In this document: one piece after another, positions 1 through 10,756 of the stretch
Numbering within the stretch: the stretch's first letter is position 1
Layout: every line of letters begins with the position of its first letter
From: Rhizobium albus
GTDB lineage: Bacteria > Pseudomonadota > Alphaproteobacteria > Rhizobiales > Rhizobiaceae
Direction of reading: 5' to 3'
Length of the DNA stretch: 64,000 bases
NCBI GenBank assembly: GCA_030160035.1
Contig: BSNO01000001.1
Span: 1,054,001 to 1,118,000, forward strand
Position numbers and translations under genes: made by a program
Notes under the pieces: generated by a model
What the model was told of the DNA's origin: nothing
The model's database searches: none
Seen by the model: the letters and a program-made list of their open reading frames with translations, nothing else

Positions 1-773
1 CGGAACCCGATATCGATATCACCGCTCTTGCAAGCGACATCGATCCGCCGGATGTTCTCTACAACCAGGGCCTGGCGAACCTGCAGGGCGGCCGGCTGAC
101 AGAGGCTGCGCGCAAGTTCGAAGCGATCGATCGCCAGCATCCCTATTCGGAGTTTGCCCGTCGTGCGCTCGTCATGAACGCTTTCGTCAAGTATCGGCAG
201 GGCGACTACGACGAAGCGGTGAATGGTGCGAGCCGCTATCTCAGCCTTTATCCGGGCGACGAAGATGCTGCTTACGCGCAGTACATCATCGGCCTGTCCT
301 ATTTCCGCCAGATCCGCGACGTGACGCAGGATCAGCGTGATTCGGCCCGCGCCATTCAGGCCATGCAGGCCGTCGTCGATCGCTATCCCGACTCCGAATA
401 TGTCGAGGACGCACAGGCCAAGATTCGTTTCGCCCGCGACCAGCTCGCCGGCAAGGAAATGCAGGTCGGCCGCTATTATCTCGAGCGTCGCGAATATGTC
501 GCCGCCATCAACCGCTTCCGCAACGTCGTTGAGCGCTATCCGAACACGCGTCAGGTCGAGGAAGCGCTCGCCCGTCTCGTCGAAGCGAATTACGCACTTG
601 GCCTGACCGACGAAGCGCAGACGGCTGCTGCAGTGCTTGGCCACAACTATCCGGACAGCCAGTGGTATGCGGACTCCTACGCATTGCTGCAGACCGGCGG
701 GCTGCAGCCGCGTGAAAACACCGGCTCCTGGATTTCTCGTGCCGGCGCAGCCCTCATCGGCCCGGATGCTTGA
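1..773 (+). CDS. bamD: BamD outer-membrane assembly lipoprotein, 5' end missing
   Basis: The reading frame is open from base 3, so the gene enters from outside the window and its lipoprotein signal is not visible. BamD is the TPR lipoprotein of the BAM complex, which inserts beta-barrel proteins into the outer membrane. Seen here are tandem TPR-like helical pairs, with the family phrases [27 protein letters not shown] and [24 protein letters not shown]. The protein ends in a short tail after a [11 protein letters not shown] segment, as in rhizobial BamD (ComL). It is followed by a hairpin and then recN, the usual order in this group. The identification is confident; only the N-terminus is absent. 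Confidence 0.95.
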   Translation, partial: EPDIDITALASDIDPPDVLYNQGLANLQGGRLTEAARKFEAIDRQHPYSEFARRALVMNAFVKYRQGDYDEAVNGASRYLSLYPGDEDAAYAQYIIGLSYFRQIRDVTQDQRDSARAIQAMQAVVDRYPDSEYVEDAQAKIRFARDQLAGKEMQVGRYYLERREYVAAINRFRNVVERYPNTRQVEEALARLVEANYALGLTDEAQTAAAVLGHNYPDSQWYADSYALLQTGGLQPRENTGSWISRAGAALIGPDA

Positions 774-780
774 TCTTCGG

Positions 781-812
781 AACCCACCGGCCCAAGAAGG
801 GTTTGGTGGGTT
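781..812 (+). terminator. Hairpin terminator after bamD
   Basis: A perfect 8-bp inverted repeat (AACCCACC at 781-788, GGTGGGTT at 805-812) has an inner CCC/GGG pairing and is followed by a short pyrimidine stretch (TTCTTCGTCT). It lies just after the bamD stop and 50 bp before recN, so it probably ends or attenuates the bamD transcript. Confidence 0.7.
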
Positions 813-864
813 CTTCGTCTGCTGATCGTTCATCCGTTTTTGCCGACTCCCCGAGCAAAGGTTC

Positions 865-2532
865 ATGCTGGCACAGCTGTCGATTCGCGATATCGTTCTG
901 ATCGAGCGGCTCGACCTGAACTTCGAGCGCGGCCTGTCCGTGCTGACCGGGGAAACCGGCGCAGGGAAGTCCATTCTTCTCGATTCCCTTTCGCTCGCAC
1001 TCGGTGCCCGCGGCGATGGTAGCCTTGTGCGTCAGGGTGCCGAACGCGGGCAGGTGACGGCCGTCTTCGATGTCGGGCAGGATCACCCAGCGCGCCAGCT
1101 CCTGCGTCAAAACGGTCTCGATGACGATGGCGACCTGATCCTGCGGCGCATCCAAAGTGCCGATGGCCGCACGCGGGTTTTTGTCAACGACCAGCCGACC
1201 AGCGTCGCCACCATGCGCGACATAGGCCGGCTGCTCGTCGAAATTCACGGTCAACACGATGATCGCGCCTTGATCGACACGGACGGGCACCGGCTTCTTC
1301 TCGATGCCTTTGGTGGACTGACCGGTGAGGCCGAAGCACTTGCCGGCCTTTATCGCCGATGGCGCGATGCTGTCCGGGCGCTCGATATCCATCGCGCCAA
1401 GGTCGATGCCGCGGCCCGTGAAGCGGATTATCTGCGCGCCGCCTTTGCCGAGCTCGATCAGCTGTCACCGCTTGATGGTGAAGAGGACGATCTGGCCGGT
1501 CGCCGGGCGGACATGATGAAGTCCGAGCGCATTGCCAGCGATATCAAGGAAGCAGAGGACGTGCTTTCGGGGCAGGGGTCTCCCGTGCCGCTCCTGAGCT
1601 CGCTCGTGCGGCGGCTCGAGCGCAAGTCCCAGGAAGCCCCGGGGCTGCTTGAGGAAACCGTGCTGGCACTCGATGCGGCGCTTGCAGCCCTTGGCGAGGC
1701 TCAGATGGCGATCGAGGCTGCCATGCGGAAGGCGGACTACGATCCGGCCGAACTGGAACGCACCGAAGAGCGGCTGTTCGCGCTGCGTGCTGCAGCCCGC
1801 AAGCACAACGTTCCCGTTTCCGAGTTGCCGGCGCTCGCCCAGCGCATGATGGACGATCTCGCCGATCTCGATGCAGGCGAGGAGAAGCTTCAGCATCTGG
1901 AAGCGGCGGTCGTCGAAGCGCGGGCGCTGTTCGACACGGCAGCACGCTCATTGTCGGAAAAGCGTGGCCACACGGCTAAGGCCCTCGCGGCTGCCGTGAT
2001 GGCCGAGTTGCCGGCCCTGAAACTCGAACGCGCAGAATTCCTGATCGAGGTCGACAGTGATCCGGAGAAGCCGACGGCCGACGGCATCGATCGGGTCGAG
2101 TTCCAGGTGCGCACCAACCCGGGCACGCGCGCGGGTCCGATCATGAAGGTTGCCTCCGGTGGCGAGCTCTCCCGCTTCCTGCTTGCGCTGAAGGTGGCGC
2201 TTGCCGACCGGGGATCGGCACCGACGCTGGTCTTCGATGAAATCGACACCGGGGTGGGTGGTGCGGTCGCCGATGCTATCGGCCAGCGTTTGCGGAGGCT
2301 GGCGGGTCAGGTGCAGGTGCTTTCGGTGACGCACGCGCCGCAGGTGGCCGCACGCGCCTCGACGCATCTTCTGATCGCCAAAGGGCCGAACGATTCCAAC
2401 GCCATCGCGACGCGCGTCACCGAAATTGACGCCGATGGCCGCCAGGAAGAGATTGCCCGCATGTTGGCCGGTGCGACCGTGACGACCGAGGCGCGGGCGG
2501 CGGCAGCACGCCTGCTGTCGGAAAACGCCTGA
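865..2532 (+). CDS. recN: DNA repair protein RecN
   Basis: RecN is an SMC-like cytoplasmic ATPase used in double-strand break repair. The 555-residue length is normal. The N-terminus has the family start MLAQLSIRDIVLIERLDLNF and a Walker A motif GETGAGKS at about residues 29-36. A central helical, coiled-coil-prone region separates it from the ABC signature SGGELSRF (about residue 431) and a Walker B segment LVFDEIDTGVGG (about 453-464). The ATG at 865 follows an AAAGG stretch. In this window RecN sits near other break-repair functions (LigA, UvrD, Ku, LigD), but only ligA is adjacent. Confidence 0.97.
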   Translation: MLAQLSIRDIVLIERLDLNFERGLSVLTGETGAGKSILLDSLSLALGARGDGSLVRQGAERGQVTAVFDVGQDHPARQLLRQNGLDDDGDLILRRIQSADGRTRVFVNDQPTSVATMRDIGRLLVEIHGQHDDRALIDTDGHRLLLDAFGGLTGEAEALAGLYRRWRDAVRALDIHRAKVDAAAREADYLRAAFAELDQLSPLDGEEDDLAGRRADMMKSERIASDIKEAEDVLSGQGSPVPLLSSLVRRLERKSQEAPGLLEETVLALDAALAALGEAQMAIEAAMRKADYDPAELERTEERLFALRAAARKHNVPVSELPALAQRMMDDLADLDAGEEKLQHLEAAVVEARALFDTAARSLSEKRGHTAKALAAAVMAELPALKLERAEFLIEVDSDPEKPTADGIDRVEFQVRTNPGTRAGPIMKVASGGELSRFLLALKVALADRGSAPTLVFDEIDTGVGGAVADAIGQRLRRLAGQVQVLSVTHAPQVAARASTHLLIAKGPNDSNAIATRVTEIDADGRQEEIARMLAGATVTTEARAAAARLLSENA

Positions 2533-2567
2533 GGCTTGAGCCGGTGAGGGCTGTTTTCGCGGCCTGA

Positions 2568-4745
<2,178 letters not shown>

Positions 4746-4907
4746 GAACGGGCATGTTAGCATCAGCAATATGCAAACGAGCGTCAGGCCTTTTCATTTG
4801 ACTTGACCATGGCGACGGAAAGATAGTGCGCATGCTCACGGCCGTGCGCCGTTTCGGGGTTTCACGGACGAAACCTCGCCTCCGCTGATATTCTCGATCG
4901 GACCATC

Positions 4908-5642
4908 ATGACCGTCTCGTTCAAGCGCGATTTCCTCGCCGGTATGCGCCAGTGCGTTCCGGTGGTGGTGGCCGCCGCACCCTTCGGCCTCCTGTTCGGA
5001 GCGCTCGCGGTCGACAACGGTTTGACCGTCGGCGAGGCGGTGCTGATGAGCGCGACGATCTATGCGGGCGCCAGCCAGATGGTCGGCATCGATCTCTTCA
5101 ACGGATCGGCCGCTCCCTGGCTGATCGTGCTGTCGATCTTCGCGGTCAACTTCCGCCACGTTCTCTATTCGGCAGCGGTCGGGCGTCGCATCAGCCACTT
5201 CTCACTGTGGCAGAAGGCGGTTGCGTTCTTCCTGCTCATCGATCCGGTCTATGCCGAGACCGAGAGGCGCAGCGAAGCCGGCAAGTCGATGACGTTTGCC
5301 TGGTATCTCGGAATCGGCCTGCCGGTCTATCTGTCCTGGGTGGCGGAGGGCTATCTCGGCGCCGTCTTCGGCGGCTTGATCGAAAACCCCGAAGAATTCG
5401 GCATCGACTTCCTTCTGCCGCTTTACTTCATGGCACTCGTGCTCGGGTTTCGCTCGCGCAAAAATTGGCTGCCTGTGGTGCTTGCGAGCGCGCTCGGATC
5501 GATCGCCGGCTTCCATTTCATCGGTTCGCCCTGGCACGTCTCGATCGGTGCGATCATCGGCATCGCGGTTGCGGCGATCATCGCGGACACGCGGCCGACA
5601 CAGAACATGAAGGCCCCCGTCGGCAGCGAGGCTTCTCGGTGA
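4908..5642 (+). CDS. azlC: AzlC family branched-chain amino-acid exporter, large subunit
   Basis: AzlC is the multi-membrane-span large subunit of the AzlCD inner-membrane pair, linked in other bacteria to branched-chain amino-acid export. The 244-residue protein has the family hallmarks PFGLLFGALAVDNGLT, ATIYAGASQMVGIDLF and VNFRHVLYSA near the N-terminus, with hydrophobic segments throughout. It is translationally coupled to azlD: its TGA shares one base with the azlD ATG. The 162-bp region before it holds no gene I can support. The substrate is inferred from the family only. Confidence 0.92.
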   Translation: MTVSFKRDFLAGMRQCVPVVVAAAPFGLLFGALAVDNGLTVGEAVLMSATIYAGASQMVGIDLFNGSAAPWLIVLSIFAVNFRHVLYSAAVGRRISHFSLWQKAVAFFLLIDPVYAETERRSEAGKSMTFAWYLGIGLPVYLSWVAEGYLGAVFGGLIENPEEFGIDFLLPLYFMALVLGFRSRKNWLPVVLASALGSIAGFHFIGSPWHVSIGAIIGIAVAAIIADTRPTQNMKAPVGSEASR

Positions 5643-5944
5643 TGGACGGCTTCAGCGTCAATGTCTGGATCATTCTCGCTGCCGCGCTCGCAACCTATGC
5701 GACGCGGATTGGCGGTCATCTGATCCTGTCGCGATTCGAACGGCTGCATCCGCGAGTCGAAGCGGCGCTCAACGCAGTTCCGGCAGCCGTTCTCACGACG
5801 CTCTTTGCGCCGGCCGCCGTCTTCAACGGCACGGCAGAAGCCCTGACCATGGCCGCCGCGATCCTCATCGGATTGCGCCTGCCGATGCTGGCGACCGTCT
5901 TCATCGGCACGGCGATCGTGGTGGCACTGCGCGCCTTAATGTGA
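5642..5944 (+). CDS. azlD: AzlD family branched-chain amino-acid exporter, small subunit
   Basis: This 100-residue, very hydrophobic protein starts with MDGFSVNVWIILAAALATYATRIGG and has about four membrane segments, typical of AzlD. The start overlaps the azlC stop (TGATG), so the two subunits are made together, as expected for partners of one exporter. A longer reading of the same frame upstream is only the antisense-free shadow of azlC. The C-terminus ends at an inverted repeat between this gene and the convergent peptidase gene. Confidence 0.92.
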   Translation: MDGFSVNVWIILAAALATYATRIGGHLILSRFERLHPRVEAALNAVPAAVLTTLFAPAAVFNGTAEALTMAAAILIGLRLPMLATVFIGTAIVVALRALM

Positions 5945-5973
5945 TTTCGCTTATCTTTGATAAGCTCAATCAC
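5941..5973. terminator. Stem-loop between convergent azlD and aminopeptidase genes
   Basis: GTGATT (5941-5946) pairs with AATCAC (5968-5973), and inside it GCTTATC (5949-5955) pairs with GATAAGC (5959-5965) around a 3-base loop. The stem overlaps the azlD stop codon and lies between convergent genes, so a bidirectional terminator is the likely role, although neither side has a long T run. Confidence 0.55.
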
Positions 5974-6047
5974 ATCAAGTTTCTGATCTGGCGCGTTTCC
6001 GAACGGTGAGGGTATCCACTTCACCTGGAAACGCTTTGATCGGCTGA

Positions 6048-7877
6048 TCAGAGCGGCGCTGTCGCAGCGTCGAGCCAAGCGCGGTCTTCTGCGCTTTCCA
6101 GCATCGGCGTGAGTTCGTGGCGAACGCGGGCGTGGTAGGCATTCAGCCAGGTGTGCTCCTCTTCCGTCAGGAGCGTTGGTTCGACGAGCCTGCGGTCGAT
6201 GGGGCAAAGCGTCAGCGTTTCGAAGCCGAGCATCGGCTTGTCACCGCCCTCGATCGCGCGAGGCTCGTGGACGTAGATCAGGTTCTCGATGCGGATGCCG
6301 AACGCGCCCTCGCGGTAGTAGCCGGGCTCGTTGGACAAGATCATGCCAGGTAGAAGAGCCTGCGTGCCACGCCGCGAGATCGATTGCGGGCCTTCGTGCA
6401 CCGACAGATATGACCCGACGCCGTGGCCGGTGCCATGGCCGAAATCAGCGCCGGCCTTCCAGAGCGCGATGCGGGCGAGCGGGTCGAGCTCACTGCCCTT
6501 GGTGTTTTCGGGAAACCGCGCGACCGAGATGGCGATCATGCCCTTCAACACCAGCGTGAAGAAGCGCCGCATCTCATCCGTCGGCGTACCGATCGCCACG
6601 GTGCGGGTAATGTCGGTCGTGCCTGACACATATTGCCCGCCGGAATCGAGCAGGAACAGTTCGCCCGCCTCGAGCTTACGGTTGGTCTGTTCGTTGACAC
6701 GGTAGTGGATGATCGCGCCGTTCGGCCCGGCACCGGAGATCGTTTCGAACGAGACGTCTTTCAGCGGCAGCTGGTGGCTCTGGCCGATCCGGCTGCGGGT
6801 CGCTTCGAGTGTCTTCGCCACAGTGATCTCATCGAGCGAGCCCGGCTGCTGGCCGTCGAGCCAGGCAAGGAACGTCACCATCGCCGCACCGTCGACCAGA
6901 TGTGCGCGTTGCGATCCGGAAATCTCCACCGCGTTCTTCACGGCGCGGGGCAGGCGGGCAGGGTCGGCATCCTCCACAAGCCTGCCCCCGGCCGCGGTGA
7001 TGGCCGTGGCGATTGCCTTTGGCGTCAGAGCAGGATCGACGAGCACCTTGGCGGCATTCTTGCCGAGGCTATTGAGTGCAGCGGCAAAGCCCTCCGGCGC
7101 CTTCAGGTCCGACAGTTGCGTGAGATAGGCCTTCTCCTCGATACCGAGCTTAGCGTCCTCGATGAAGAGCTGCGGGCGCTGTCCGGGCTGGAAGATCGCA
7201 CGGGCGAGGGGATGCGGCGTGTGCGGCACGTCGGCGCCGCGGATATTGAAGGCCCAGGCGACGGAGGACGGATCGGTCATGACGAAGGCATCGGCCTTCC
7301 TGGCCGTGACCGCCGCATCGATCTCGGCGATCTTGTCATGCGCGAGCTTGCCGGCATGATCGCGCGACTGGATCGACACCCGCCCCACGGGCGCGGCCGG
7401 CCGATCGTCCCAGACTGCATCGAGTGGATTGGAGGAAACGGCAACCAGCGCGGCGCCTGACGACTTCGCTGCCTTTTCCAGGCGTGCGACTTCGCCCGTC
7501 GTGTGAAGCCATGGGTCGTAGCCGATGCGCATGCCGGCCGGCGCGTTGCCGTTGATCCATTCCGGCGGCGGGTTGTCCACGAGGTCCATGGGCTGGAAGA
7601 CGTCCATGTCGGCCTGGATGCGAACCTGGGTCGTGTATCGGCCATCGACGAAGATGAAGGCTTCATTCCGGGTCACCACGCAGGCGCCGGCGGAGCCGGT
7701 GAAGCCCGTGAGCCATTGCAGGCGTGCTGCAGACGCCGGCACATATTCGCCCTGGAATTCATCGGCGCGCGGAATGATGAAGGCATCGATGCCGTGCTCG
7801 TCGAATTTTCCGCGCAGTCTCGCAACGCGATCTTTTCCTGTTTCCGGCGACGAAAGCACGGAGAAATTCTGAAACAT
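6048..7877 (-). CDS. pepP: M24B family Xaa-Pro aminopeptidase
   Basis: A cytoplasmic metallo-aminopeptidase of the long (about 600 residue) aminopeptidase P type, which removes an N-terminal residue before proline. The C-terminal pita-bread domain shows all expected metal ligands: Asp in LLDSGGQY and GTTDITRTVAIG, His in GHGTGHGVGSYLSVHEGP, Glu in ILSNEPGYY, and Glu in IRIENLIYV. Two creatinase-like N-terminal domains precede it. I chose the ATG at 7877 (MFQNFSVLSSP, 609 residues). A start further upstream would add a stretch unlike the family and has no ribosome-binding site. It is transcribed alone, divergently from the DUF1127 gene. Confidence 0.92.
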   Translation of the reverse strand: MFQNFSVLSSPETGKDRVARLRGKFDEHGIDAFIIPRADEFQGEYVPASAARLQWLTGFTGSAGACVVTRNEAFIFVDGRYTTQVRIQADMDVFQPMDLVDNPPPEWINGNAPAGMRIGYDPWLHTTGEVARLEKAAKSSGAALVAVSSNPLDAVWDDRPAAPVGRVSIQSRDHAGKLAHDKIAEIDAAVTARKADAFVMTDPSSVAWAFNIRGADVPHTPHPLARAIFQPGQRPQLFIEDAKLGIEEKAYLTQLSDLKAPEGFAAALNSLGKNAAKVLVDPALTPKAIATAITAAGGRLVEDADPARLPRAVKNAVEISGSQRAHLVDGAAMVTFLAWLDGQQPGSLDEITVAKTLEATRSRIGQSHQLPLKDVSFETISGAGPNGAIIHYRVNEQTNRKLEAGELFLLDSGGQYVSGTTDITRTVAIGTPTDEMRRFFTLVLKGMIAISVARFPENTKGSELDPLARIALWKAGADFGHGTGHGVGSYLSVHEGPQSISRRGTQALLPGMILSNEPGYYREGAFGIRIENLIYVHEPRAIEGGDKPMLGFETLTLCPIDRRLVEPTLLTEEEHTWLNAYHARVRHELTPMLESAEDRAWLDAATAPL

Positions 7878-7980
7878 GGTCCAACCTTCGACCTGAGATG
7901 GCACCCGCCTGCTGGCAAACCGGGCCATCGTTAATATTGCGTTGCAGCATGACGGCTTCGCAGTTGCGATAAATGCAAGG

Positions 7981-8042
7981 CTCCCATGCACCTTGGGCCC
8001 TGCCACAACCGAAACGAATCTCTATCTTGAGAAGCATGGGAG
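7981..8042. repeat. Long-spaced inverted repeat in the divergent promoter region
   Basis: CTCCCATGC (7981-7989) is repeated as its reverse complement GCATGGGAG (8034-8042), with 44 bases between, upstream of the DUF1127 gene. It could be a paired regulator site or a leader stem in the small gene's mRNA. The rest of the 196-bp divergent interval shows nothing I can name. Confidence 0.35.
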
Positions 8043-8073
8043 GCCAAGCAACGCCGGACCAAAGGACACCGAC

Positions 8074-8247
8074 ATGGCCAAGAACATTTTCCGTACTGCA
8101 TTCGATCGCGTCATCGAAGCTCGTGAGCGCCAGGTGCGCCGCTACGTCAACGGCGCTCTGCTGTCGTTCGACGACGAAACGCTGAAGACGCTCGGTCGCC
8201 GCCGCGAAGACATGGTTCGCGAAGGCTCTTCTTCTTTCCCGTTCTAA
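8074..8247 (+). CDS. DUF1127 family small protein
   Basis: A 57-residue, basic and arginine-rich protein (MAKNIFRTAFDRVIEARERQ...). It has the DUF1127 pattern: an N-terminal helix, the phrase RRYVNGALLSFDDETLK, and an aromatic tail ending SFPF. Related short proteins in Agrobacterium and Rhodobacter have been tied to RNA turnover, phosphate and stress responses; that link is family knowledge and not visible here. The ATG at 8074 follows AAAGGACACC. The frame is open further upstream, but only this start gives a family-like protein. It stands alone between divergent and convergent neighbours. Confidence 0.85.
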   Translation: MAKNIFRTAFDRVIEARERQVRRYVNGALLSFDDETLKTLGRRREDMVREGSSSFPF

Positions 8248-8282
8248 TCTTGAACTGGTGAAAGCGGAGCCTCCGGCAGGCC

Positions 8283-9155
8283 TCAGCTCAAATGCAAAGT
8301 GACCCAGCCCTCGCGCCACAACGTCTTTCTGTGGGCGAGGGCTTGGCCGTTATAGGCGGACAGCACTTTCCAGCGCTGTTCTGCAAGAATGCCCGACAGG
8401 ATCACGCTGCCGCCGGGTGCGAGATGGCGCACCAGCTCGGGAGCCATCGAGATCAGCGGTCTTGCCAGAATGTTGGCGACGATGAGGTCGAACGGGCCTT
8501 CGTCCTTGAAGATTCGCGCCTGAAAACCGGGTGCCGTGCGCATCTTGATGCGTGCACCGACTTCGTTCAGCGCGGCATTTTCTGCCGCGATTTTCACCGC
8601 AATCGGATCGATATCGGTCGCGACGACACGCGCGTTGCATAGCTGCGCGACGGCTATGGCGAGAACACCGCTGCCGGTCCCGAGATCAAGCGCGCGCTTC
8701 GGCTTGCTCCGCCGCACCACCTCATCGATCATCTCCAGACAACCGGACGTGGTGCCATGATGACCCGTGCCGAAAGCCTGGCCGGCATCGATCTCGATCG
8801 GGAGATCACCTGGCCTGATCGCGGCGCGGTCGTGCGAGCCATGCACCAGGAAACGTCCGGCGCGCACGGGCTTCAAGCCTTCCAGAGACTTGCTGACCCA
8901 GTCGATATCCGGAACGTCTTCGTATTCAATCGGCAAAGTGCCGAAATCGGGCTCGAGCACCGCAGCCACCCGTTCGCGCAAATCCGCGATCTCACCCTCG
9001 TCGGCGTAGATCGAGGCCTCCCAGACATCCGCCTTCTCATCGATTTCCGACGTGGCGACCGGAAAACCGTCCTCTTCGAAGGCGTTCGAGAGAATGTCGA
9101 GGATGCGCGAAGCTTCAGTTTCGCTCGTTTTCACGAAGAGGCGCTTTTGCGACAT
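8283..9155 (-). CDS. prmA: Ribosomal protein L11 methyltransferase PrmA
   Basis: PrmA trimethylates ribosomal protein L11 using S-adenosylmethionine. The 290-residue protein has an N-terminal substrate-recognition region and a Rossmann methyltransferase domain. The latter shows [21 protein letters not shown], the SAM loop [14 protein letters not shown] and the family NILARPL motif ([12 protein letters not shown]). The ATG at 9155 opens [12 protein letters not shown]. The gene is 32 bp downstream of the SCO1 gene on the same strand, so the two may share a transcript, without an obvious functional tie. Confidence 0.95.
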   Translation of the reverse strand: MSQKRLFVKTSETEASRILDILSNAFEEDGFPVATSEIDEKADVWEASIYADEGEIADLRERVAAVLEPDFGTLPIEYEDVPDIDWVSKSLEGLKPVRAGRFLVHGSHDRAAIRPGDLPIEIDAGQAFGTGHHGTTSGCLEMIDEVVRRSKPKRALDLGTGSGVLAIAVAQLCNARVVATDIDPIAVKIAAENAALNEVGARIKMRTAPGFQARIFKDEGPFDLIVANILARPLISMAPELVRHLAPGGSVILSGILAEQRWKVLSAYNGQALAHRKTLWREGWVTLHLS

Positions 9156-9187
9156 GAAGATCCTGCGTCCGGGCGTCGCTTTTCAGC

Positions 9188-9787
9188 TCAGCCGCCGATG
9201 AGATTGCGCAGTTTCTGTACAGCCGTGTCGGCATTTTCGCCATAGGCGATGGTGGAGCGGAAGCGGCCGTTTTCATCCAGCAGGAATACCGATGCCGTAT
9301 GGTCCATCGTGTAGTCGCCGTCTGGATCGTTCTCGTCGAGCGGGACCTTGCGTGCGTAAACGTTGAAGCCCTGCACCATCTCGGCGACCGCGCCCGGCTC
9401 GCCGGTGATGCCGCCGATGCGATCGGAAACGTTGGAGAGATAGCCAGACAGAAGCTCCGGCGTATCCCGTTCCGGATCGACCGTCACCATGTAGGCGTTG
9501 AGGTCGTCACCCTCGGGGTCGACCTGCTGCATCCAGCCATCGAGTTCGAAAAGCGTCGTCGGGCAGACGTCTGGGCAGTGGGTGAAGCCGAAGAAGAGGG
9601 CTGTCGGCTGACCACGGAAAGCTTCCTCAGTGATCTCCTGGCCCGATGCGTCCACGAGCGCGAAGTCCACGCCATAGGGCTCCTCGCCGCCCGGCCCGGC
9701 GGTGCGGGTAAACTGATAGCTCACCCAGGCGAGAACGCCAGCGAAGATGATGACCAGTGCCCAAAGGGCCGTGCGGAAGAAAACCAT
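9188..9787 (-). CDS. SCO1/SenC family copper chaperone
   Basis: SCO1 proteins are membrane-anchored thioredoxin-fold proteins that deliver copper to, or keep reduced, the CuA site of cytochrome c oxidase. The 199-residue protein begins with one hydrophobic anchor (about residues 5-25). It carries the copper motif CPDVC within FGFTHCPDVCPTTLFEL and the conserved downstream His in YTMDHTASVFLLDENGRF. No oxidase gene is in the window, so its partner is elsewhere. The neighbour just upstream on this strand is a 49-residue membrane protein. Confidence 0.93.
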   Translation of the reverse strand: MVFFRTALWALVIIFAGVLAWVSYQFTRTAGPGGEEPYGVDFALVDASGQEITEEAFRGQPTALFFGFTHCPDVCPTTLFELDGWMQQVDPEGDDLNAYMVTVDPERDTPELLSGYLSNVSDRIGGITGEPGAVAEMVQGFNVYARKVPLDENDPDGDYTMDHTASVFLLDENGRFRSTIAYGENADTAVQKLRNLIGG

Positions 9788-9885
9788 GCGCGTCGATGCC
9801 TTCAGCGGCTTTGTTTCGAGCCTGATCTAAAGGCAGATCCCTGCAATGTCAGTAGGATAAATGGGCGCAGCCGTTCACAACCGCG

Positions 9886-10035
9886 CTACAGGCACCATGC
9901 GAGACCGTTCTGGACCATCGCAACGAACATGTCCGTGCCATAGGCCGACCAGCCGGCAAAGGCTGCCCCTGTCATGATCGCCGAGAAGGCGATCGCGACG
10001 ATCAGCACGCGATTGTTGATGTTGGTTCCGTCCAT
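9886..10035 (-). CDS. Short single-span membrane protein, unknown function
   Basis: A 49-residue frame reads MDGTNINNRVLIVAIAFSAI, then a second hydrophobic stretch (MTGAAFAGWSAYG), and ends AWCL. The first half forms one membrane helix, and a tail with DMFVAMVQNG and a C-terminal cysteine follows. It lies 98 bp upstream of the SCO1 gene on the same strand. I do not recognise a family name. Support is its compositional bias, clean start and stop, and the lack of any competing gene. It could be a respiratory or stress-related microprotein; no function is claimed. Confidence 0.55.
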   Translation of the reverse strand: MDGTNINNRVLIVAIAFSAIMTGAAFAGWSAYGTDMFVAMVQNGLAWCL

Positions 10036-10117
10036 GGCGCTAGATTAGCGCGGCTCAAGGGCTTGCGCCAGACAGGGTGCACTTGCCGATGCTCGGTGAA
10101 GCAAATAAACGCCGGCC

Positions 10118-10756
10118 ATGGACGATCACGATGACCTCCTCAAGGACCCGACGCCCAAGGTGCACGGCAGCGCCACCGTGCAGGACTGCACGTTTGGCCG
10201 GTTCGTGGTGATCGGAGAACGCGTCGTGATGCGCGACGTAACCGTCGGCAACTACTCCTATTTCGAGCGTCACGGCGAAGCGATCTATACCGATGTCGGT
10301 CGGTTTTGCTCGATAGCCGCCAATGTGCGGATCAACGCGCTCGAACATCCGATGGAGCGGGTCACCACGCACAAAGTGACCTATCGCCCGAACGAGTTCT
10401 TCCGCTTTCACGGCATCGATTATGGGTTTCGCGATCGTCGCCGCTCGAAACGTGTGACGATCGGCCATGACGTGTGGATCGGCCACGGAGCCGTGGTGAT
10501 GCCTGGTGTCACGATCGGAACGGGTGCGGTGGTCGGCGCAAACGCCGTCGTCACGCGCGACGTCGACCCCTATACAATCGTCGCCGGCATGCCTGCCAAG
10601 CCGCTCCGGACACGGTTCGAGAAAGCGATCATCGATCGGCTGCTGGCTCTCGCCTGGTGGGACTGGCCGGATGAACGCCTGCACGCCGCCATTGCGGACA
10701 TGCAGATGCTCGCGATCGAAGACTTTCTCGACAAATGGGAAGTCGCTGGTGGTTAG
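10118..10756 (+). CDS. Hexapeptide-repeat acyltransferase (phosphonate-associated type)
   Basis: A 212-residue left-handed beta-helix transferase. Hexapeptide repeats are seen near the N-terminus (VHGSATVQDCTFGRF) and again at about residues 115-155 (VTIGHDVWIGHGAVVMPGV, TIGTGAVVGANAVVTRDVDP). Then come the YTIVAGMPAKPLRTRF hinge and a helical tail with WWDWP. This pattern fits the chloramphenicol/xenobiotic acetyltransferase group and most resembles the version found in phosphonate-utilisation clusters. No phn gene lies nearby, so the substrate is unknown. Its stop overlaps the stop of the convergent dehydrogenase gene by 4 bases. Confidence 0.85.
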   Translation: MDDHDDLLKDPTPKVHGSATVQDCTFGRFVVIGERVVMRDVTVGNYSYFERHGEAIYTDVGRFCSIAANVRINALEHPMERVTTHKVTYRPNEFFRFHGIDYGFRDRRRSKRVTIGHDVWIGHGAVVMPGVTIGTGAVVGANAVVTRDVDPYTIVAGMPAKPLRTRFEKAIIDRLLALAWWDWPDERLHAAIADMQMLAIEDFLDKWEVAGG

